DNA of 64,000 nt from Xylaria sp. FL1777 (taxonomy: Eukaryota; Ascomycota; Sordariomycetes; Xylariales; Xylariaceae), in assembly GCA_022578965.1 (NCBI GenBank), contig MU400730.1, positions 1-64,000 of the forward strand, read 5' to 3'. The notes beneath the pieces are model-generated. The model worked only from the letters and a program-made list of their open reading frames with translations, was not told the DNA's origin and did not search any database. This document shows positions 59,228 to 64,000 of the stretch, piece by piece. The translations under genes and the position numbers were made by a program. Position 1 is the first letter of the stretch. Each line of letters opens with the position of its first letter.

Positions 59228-62150
59228 GATGAACGGCCGTCCGGGATTACGTCCAAGGTCACGTGTGCATAAATACAAGAGAGAATCAGAAGTAGCCGGC
59301 CTGATGATGATGGTAAATGATGGTAGACGATGCGAGAGGGAAGAGGGCAATAGGACCTGTTGAAATGTAGATCGCCCCTCGAACTTGGATTGTTTTAAGG
59401 AGAGAAACACGCGACAACAGCAGGCGACAGAGTGAAGAAAACGGGAGAGGCGAAAACAGAATCAGGAAGGGGTGCATTCGGCGGCGGAATTCAATAGGAG
59501 GACCAGGGACGGACGTGGACGCCCGATGCCAAGCACGTAGTATGCAAAGGTTTGCAAGTCGCGGCTGGTCCGACTGGGATGGTGTTCGGTTTCTTGCTGT
59601 GCTAATACCGGTAGTGCAGACTACGCAGAGAAGGGGGAATGGAAGACATGAGATACCCCCATCATGGAGCAGGCTGCGTGTCTGGACACTGGGATAACGG
59701 TCCCTACGAGGTGCCGATTGCCCGACTTACAGTAGGGATTGATTCATTTCGTGGGCATGCAACGGCCATCGCCAAGACTTATGCTGTCGCAAGATAGACG
59801 AGTAATGGAGGATTGTTGCCTTTGTGTGATTAGGCCTTGCCCGTTGGAGGTAAAATGCCAAGAACAGCCAAGGGGGAAAGAGGGGCAGGCATACGTAAGT
59901 AGCGCAGTACACGTACAGCTAGTGTACGGCTAGTGTACAGGTAAAGAGGGTAAAGAGAGAGAGAGTACGCAGTAGGTACGGTATCTACGCAATAAGTAAG
60001 GTACCTACACTAGTACGAATGGGGACGCCAGGGGGTGCACGCGACAACGTACCCATACCTACCCAGTGTACACATAGTAGGTATTACCTTGCATACGTGG
60101 AACAATCGGAGTACCATTAGGCGCTGTGATTTACCTATGAATATAGGTAATACATATAGCATCTAGCATCATGACAATGAGGGAAATACATATGCCAGAA
60201 GAGAAAGGGAAAAAAAATAATATCAAGGAAGCAAAAGCTAAAGCTGCTGATAATTACTTGTGTATTAAGTGCCTAATGTAATATAAGTCCGCAGTGGTCT
60301 GTGTTAGCAAATTCTTGCGAATGTTCTTCAATTGTAAGTATACTAGTGTAGGTAGTCTCTTACCCCTGCGCTAGGTATGTGAGTGCGTGTTAGTAGTAAA
60401 TGTGTATGACGTCGGTATCAAGATAAACCGAGTACTATGCCTATTTTAAAAACAGCGGGAGATATCAACCACTGAACAACAGATGCGAGAGCAGGATGCA
60501 TGTGTCAGGTGCAAGGTGCTATAGCCCCATCAAAGACCCATTACGTACCCCCTACATGTACTCCGTACGTACTACCTGCTCCTCATAAGTACTACAGTGT
60601 CTGAGATACCTATACATACCTGGAAATACATCAGTTATTTAGATAAATACTTACATTACAGACGCCTGACAGCGGACAGGCGAACGTGCACCATGATACT
60701 CTGTACCTAGGTATAGGACGGTTTCAAACTTGGGTCTGCGGCAAAAATGATGTTGTCTACCTGACATACTTACATACCTATAGTAGGTAGGTAGCACAAT
60801 GAAAATAGCTGATAAGACAAACTGGAGTTTTTTTTTGGTTTTTTTTTTTGGGGTGATAGACGTTGCTATCTCATCACAAATCAGGTTTTCATAATGCAGG
60901 TACTGTCAATGACGTACTGAGAGCTGCAGATGCCATCTCTTTTTTTTCCCTTGGGTTTAAGCCCAGACCTATCTCCAAAGTACTATGGTTATGTTAATAA
61001 GATGGGGGAAAAAAGAGAAAAAGATAAATAAGGAAATACCTAGCAACAGGGGTGAGAGGAATAGTAGTAACATTGAACTAACACCCAACTTCTAGCTTCG
61101 TATTGAAACTATCTATTGTTATCGATAATTAACCGTATGCATTAGCTTTATCTAATTTTTCTAATCACTAGTACAAGTAGATATCTATCCGAGTAGGTAT
61201 TTGTACACATCACTTCGACTGTTGGTGGGTGACTTCTCCAGCAGCTCGGCTTCACCGCTGTTGTAGCTGCTTAACAGAGAAATATCTTTCTGACTCAGTC
61301 AAACCATAAATGAAGTCAACGCTGCCTCTCACCTCAGCTTCGCCTTTTGCCACCATAACTTAAAGACTGATGCTCAAGCTAGGTAGGTTACCTGTACTAC
61401 ATAGGTAGTATACCCATCTAACGCAATGCCTACTCTTTCCCATCTAGGTAGGGAGCTATGCAACCACGCCATTTGGTATTCTTCTCCTAGTAATGATCTC
61501 CAGCTATGGCGAGGATGAACGGTAACCATGACGGAACACCTTATATTCGTGGCGCAACGTCTTTCGCACAAAGATACGCAAATCTGGACAGAGTCTCTTG
61601 CGAATTTAGTCAGCAAACCAGCCAAGCAACTTATCACTTGTGTCTGGATCAGGTGACTTTATATGTCATGTGACTAAGCCACCATAACATGCACACAGGT
61701 GGGCTTTGGAAGCTTGGGGAAGCTCAGGCCAATCGAAACGCGAGAAGCTCCCAACCACCCCTTTTTGTCCGGCCAACGCGTGCCCGCAACACTGAAAGCA
61801 TTGGCCAATCCACACAAAGCTAGAGAGCCAGCCTGGGAGCCAGCTTCTTCACCACACACCACACAACACCTTAGTCTCTCATTTAGTTTGCGCAATTGGG
61901 AACCTTGTATTGCTCTCTCAGCCTCATCTTCTTTTCCCCGAGGACGCACTTTTGTGACCCTAAAATCAGGTCCCGTCGTGTTGCATTTGTCTTCATCCCA
62001 TACTACGATCGTTTGAACTTAGAGCCCAGGCAGTTAATCCATGCACGTGTCGCAGCCTGACACCACATTCCCTCTCTCCCTCTCAACCAAAACCCTCGGC
62101 GCACGCCTCAATAAATAATAATTTTGTACTGCTCCACCTAATTCGCCCCG
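59228..62150. other. 2.9-kb divergent intergenic region
   Basis: No gene is supported. From about 59,900 to 61,450 the sequence is littered with TAGGTA/TACCTA words (for example near 60,060, 60,620, 60,780 and 61,385), poly-T runs (60,830-60,850 and 60,938-60,948) and a GAGAGAGAG tract (59,956-59,964). The last 450 bases hold the promoter and pyrimidine-rich leader of the BTB gene. Confidence 0.55.
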
Positions 62151-63136
62151 ATGGCCGAGGAATACCCCGAGGAGATCCTGGGGGAGGAGCCCACCAATCC
62201 CGGCGACGTCGAGATGGCCGAGGGTGTTGAGGGCGAAGGTGCTGGCGACGAAGGCGTAGTGCTCCCCTTCGCCGAGGGGGGCGAGTCGGAGCCGCGCATT
62301 ACCTTCATCAGCTACTTGACCAGCCCCGTAGTCACCTTGATCGTCGGCAATGCCGAGAATGAGACCATCCTTACCGCACACCAGGCCTTGCTGCTTCAGA
62401 GCCCCTTCTTCGCCGATGCTTGCGCCGCCTTTGCCGATGATGGAAGTGTAAGTTGTGCCCTTGTGCCTTGTAGCCTGTTTCGTAGCCTGCCTCCTTGTGC
62501 AACACTGATGCCAATCATTTTTGTAGCCGCGACATATCGAGCTCGCGGGTGATGAAATCGATGCTGTCGGCTGCTTCCTCGAGTACCTATACACTGGCGA
62601 CTACTTCCCGAAGAAACTGCCGGGCCAGCGCTTGCTTGAGTCGGATCCCTCCTTGCCGGCCGTCGATGAGACCGGTGAACAGCTCCTCAAGCATGCGCGC
62701 GTCTACACGATAGCAGAGAAGTTTGGCATGGATAAGCTCAAGTCCTTGGCGAGCAGCAAGATCCACTGCGTCAATTCGACTGCCAAGGGCGAGATCACCT
62801 ATGCTCGCTACATCTACCAGTACACCAGCAAAGACGATACCACTGTGCGCGCACCAGTCGCCAACTTTTGGGCTACGCGCAGTCACACTCTCCGTTCCGA
62901 AGCCGAAGAGGAGTTCCGTGCGCTTTGCTTGGAGTTCCCTCAATTCAGTTACGACATACTTAGTAAGTCTCATTCTGCTATCACGGCGAGCTTGGTTGCT
63001 CGGTTTGTCGAAGGATGTCAATATTAACCCATTTTTAGCTCGTGTACTCGACGAAAAGCTCAAGCGCGAGAGAAACGAGAAGATGACACCCGGTACTGGA
63101 AGCACACGCAAACGGGCTCGACACAGCAATGTATAA
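62151..63136 (+). CDS. BTB/POZ-domain protein (276 aa)
   Basis: Probable protein-interaction module; in fungi such proteins may act as Cullin-3 adaptors or regulators, but the role is unknown. Exons are 62151-62447, 62527-62962 and 63039-63136; phases agree and give 276 residues. An acidic N-terminus (about 45 residues, many Glu) precedes the BTB fold at about 50-135. That fold reads SPVVTLIVGNAENETILTAH, then LLQSPFFADACAAF, then ELAGDEIDAVGCFLEYLYTG. A downstream helical part follows (HARVYTIAEKFGMDKLKSLA), which is the usual BTB-to-BACK-like transition in short fungal BTB proteins. The C-terminus is basic (RKRARHSNV) and could be a nuclear-localisation signal. The ATG at 62151 is in the context CCCCGATGG. 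Confidence 0.92.
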
Positions 63137-63644
63137 AAATGATGTTATATCACTTAGTTGAAAAGCCATCTCTGCTTCGGAGATTTAGATTTAAGTGAAA
63201 CTGGGGCTCACTCATGAATGTCGTTCAAATACTGGTGGGATGTATTGCTTCAGAAGCCTCTTGTTGAGGTCATTTTTATTATTATTTCACCCCACTTACG
63301 GCGAAGAAACAACTTGTCCACTCAGATGCTTGGACGGCACGGATTTGCTTGCAACGGGATATAAGGCTTGCTGATGGTGCAGGAGGGTATTGGGCGTAGG
63401 ATATGGGCTAGGAACTGTAACAATATGGTGATCAGGAAATGCAGCGTTCATATCAGAGTTCTAGGTTCTGAGGCACTGTCAGCCTAGCTCCGTCCGCTTA
63501 CTGCAGGAGGATTCTCCGGAATTGCGTTGTATCTCAGATATATAGCGTTCTAGGCGGTCTCCAGTGCCATAAACGTCATTGTTTCCTCCAATATTGCCAG
63601 CTGGTCAATACATGAATTGTATGCACTACGTCCTATTAAGGAAT
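63137..63644. other. Convergent intergenic region
   Basis: About 0.5 kb between the BTB gene and the partial gene on the minus strand; nothing distinctive is seen. Confidence 0.5.
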
Positions 63645-63940
63645 TCAGGGCGGCGGCAACCATTCTATTCCCTTCAACTTTTCAAAGGCTTCAGGAAGCC
63701 AGTCATCCCAAAAGTCCCAGCCATCGGGTTTTTCGAACTGAGCATCGTAGAGTCTCCACCCGGTAGCTATGGATTTAGCTTCGCTCTGTATCATTTTAGT
63801 CTTGAGCTGCATGCGCGTGTTTTCCTCCAGCACACCGCCCACGTAGCTCCAGAAGCCATTCAGGCTCCCAAAAGTGTATTGATAGCGCAGTGAGGGTGAT
63901 TTAAACACGTCTAGCTGGATGCGAATCCCGTACTCATCCT
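63645..63940 (-). CDS. 3' exon of a gene cut by the window edge
   Basis: I do not recognise the family. The last exon runs 63940-63645 and follows a good acceptor (CTGAC branch, then GAGCAG at 63946-63941). It encodes about 98 residues starting with DEYGIRIQLDVFKSPSLRYQ. It continues with GFWSYVGGVLEENTRMQLKT, then KPDGWDFWDDWLPEAFEKLK, and ends EWLPPP. The many aromatic residues and conserved-looking charge pattern suggest a folded enzyme or subunit C-terminus. Earlier exons lie beyond 64,000. An ATG at about 63,981 in the upstream intron-like sequence opens only a short frame. Confidence 0.65.
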
Positions 63941-64000
63941 CTGCTCAGGTGTGATAGTCAGTGCTTTCTCTTCTGAAGACATAGTGCAATACCTATGGGA

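Noticed and set aside
1..64000. CRISPR arrays, tRNA or rRNA genes, secondary-metabolite cluster
   Set aside because: No regularly spaced direct repeats of CRISPR type, no tRNA-like T-arm and acceptor pairing that I could confirm by eye, and no polyketide, peptide-synthetase or terpene genes.

Overview
The window is nuclear DNA of a filamentous ascomycete (Pezizomycotina). I infer this from many short spliceosomal introns (44-180 bp) with CTAAC/CTGAC-type branch sites, Zn2Cys6 regulators, a Con7-type C2H2 regulator, a fungal rhodopsin-domain protein, a fungal CorA-like protein and AT-rich blocks typical of repeat-induced point mutation (RIP). Sordariomycetes is my guess at class, not a demonstrated placement. 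Exon junctions were worked out by hand from reading frames and splice signals.

Layout. 1-1558 is an AT-only RIP-like block with a 20-bp tandem array. 3.6-12 kb holds an F-box/WD40 protein (+), a 795-aa Zn2Cys6 regulator (-) and a 337-aa conserved unknown (-). 12-17.3 kb is gene-poor, rich in TACCTAGGTA-type words, and carries a 308-bp foldback (MITE-like) element. 17.3-27 kb holds a second Zn2Cys6 regulator (+), a Con7-like C2H2 factor with a 1.2-kb first intron (+) and a rhodopsin-domain membrane protein (-). 28,398-33,996 is a complete but RIP-destroyed LTR retrotransposon with two 219-bp LTRs and a target-site duplication. It ends 198 bp before the start codon of the gene for ribosomal protein uL1/RPL10A.

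35-50.3 kb is the gene-dense part: NADH pyrophosphatase (-), PQ-loop vacuolar amino-acid transporter (+), an unrecognised two-TM protein (+), a GH105 unsaturated rhamnogalacturonyl hydrolase (-), a CorA-like membrane protein (-) and translation release factor eRF3/SUP35 (-). 50.3-54.2 kb has no convincing gene. 54.2-64 kb holds an orphan single-exon gene (+), a 3'(2'),5'-bisphosphate nucleotidase (+), a PAP2/IPC-synthase-like membrane protein (-), a BTB protein (+) and the 3' end of an unrecognised gene (-) cut by the window edge.

The genes do not form a metabolic cluster. They are mostly housekeeping and regulatory genes, separated by repeat-rich gaps. I found no clear new multi-gene system. 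The most informative structures are the retroelement, whose RIP damage changes intensity inside its own LTRs, the foldback element, and several unusual splice arrangements.
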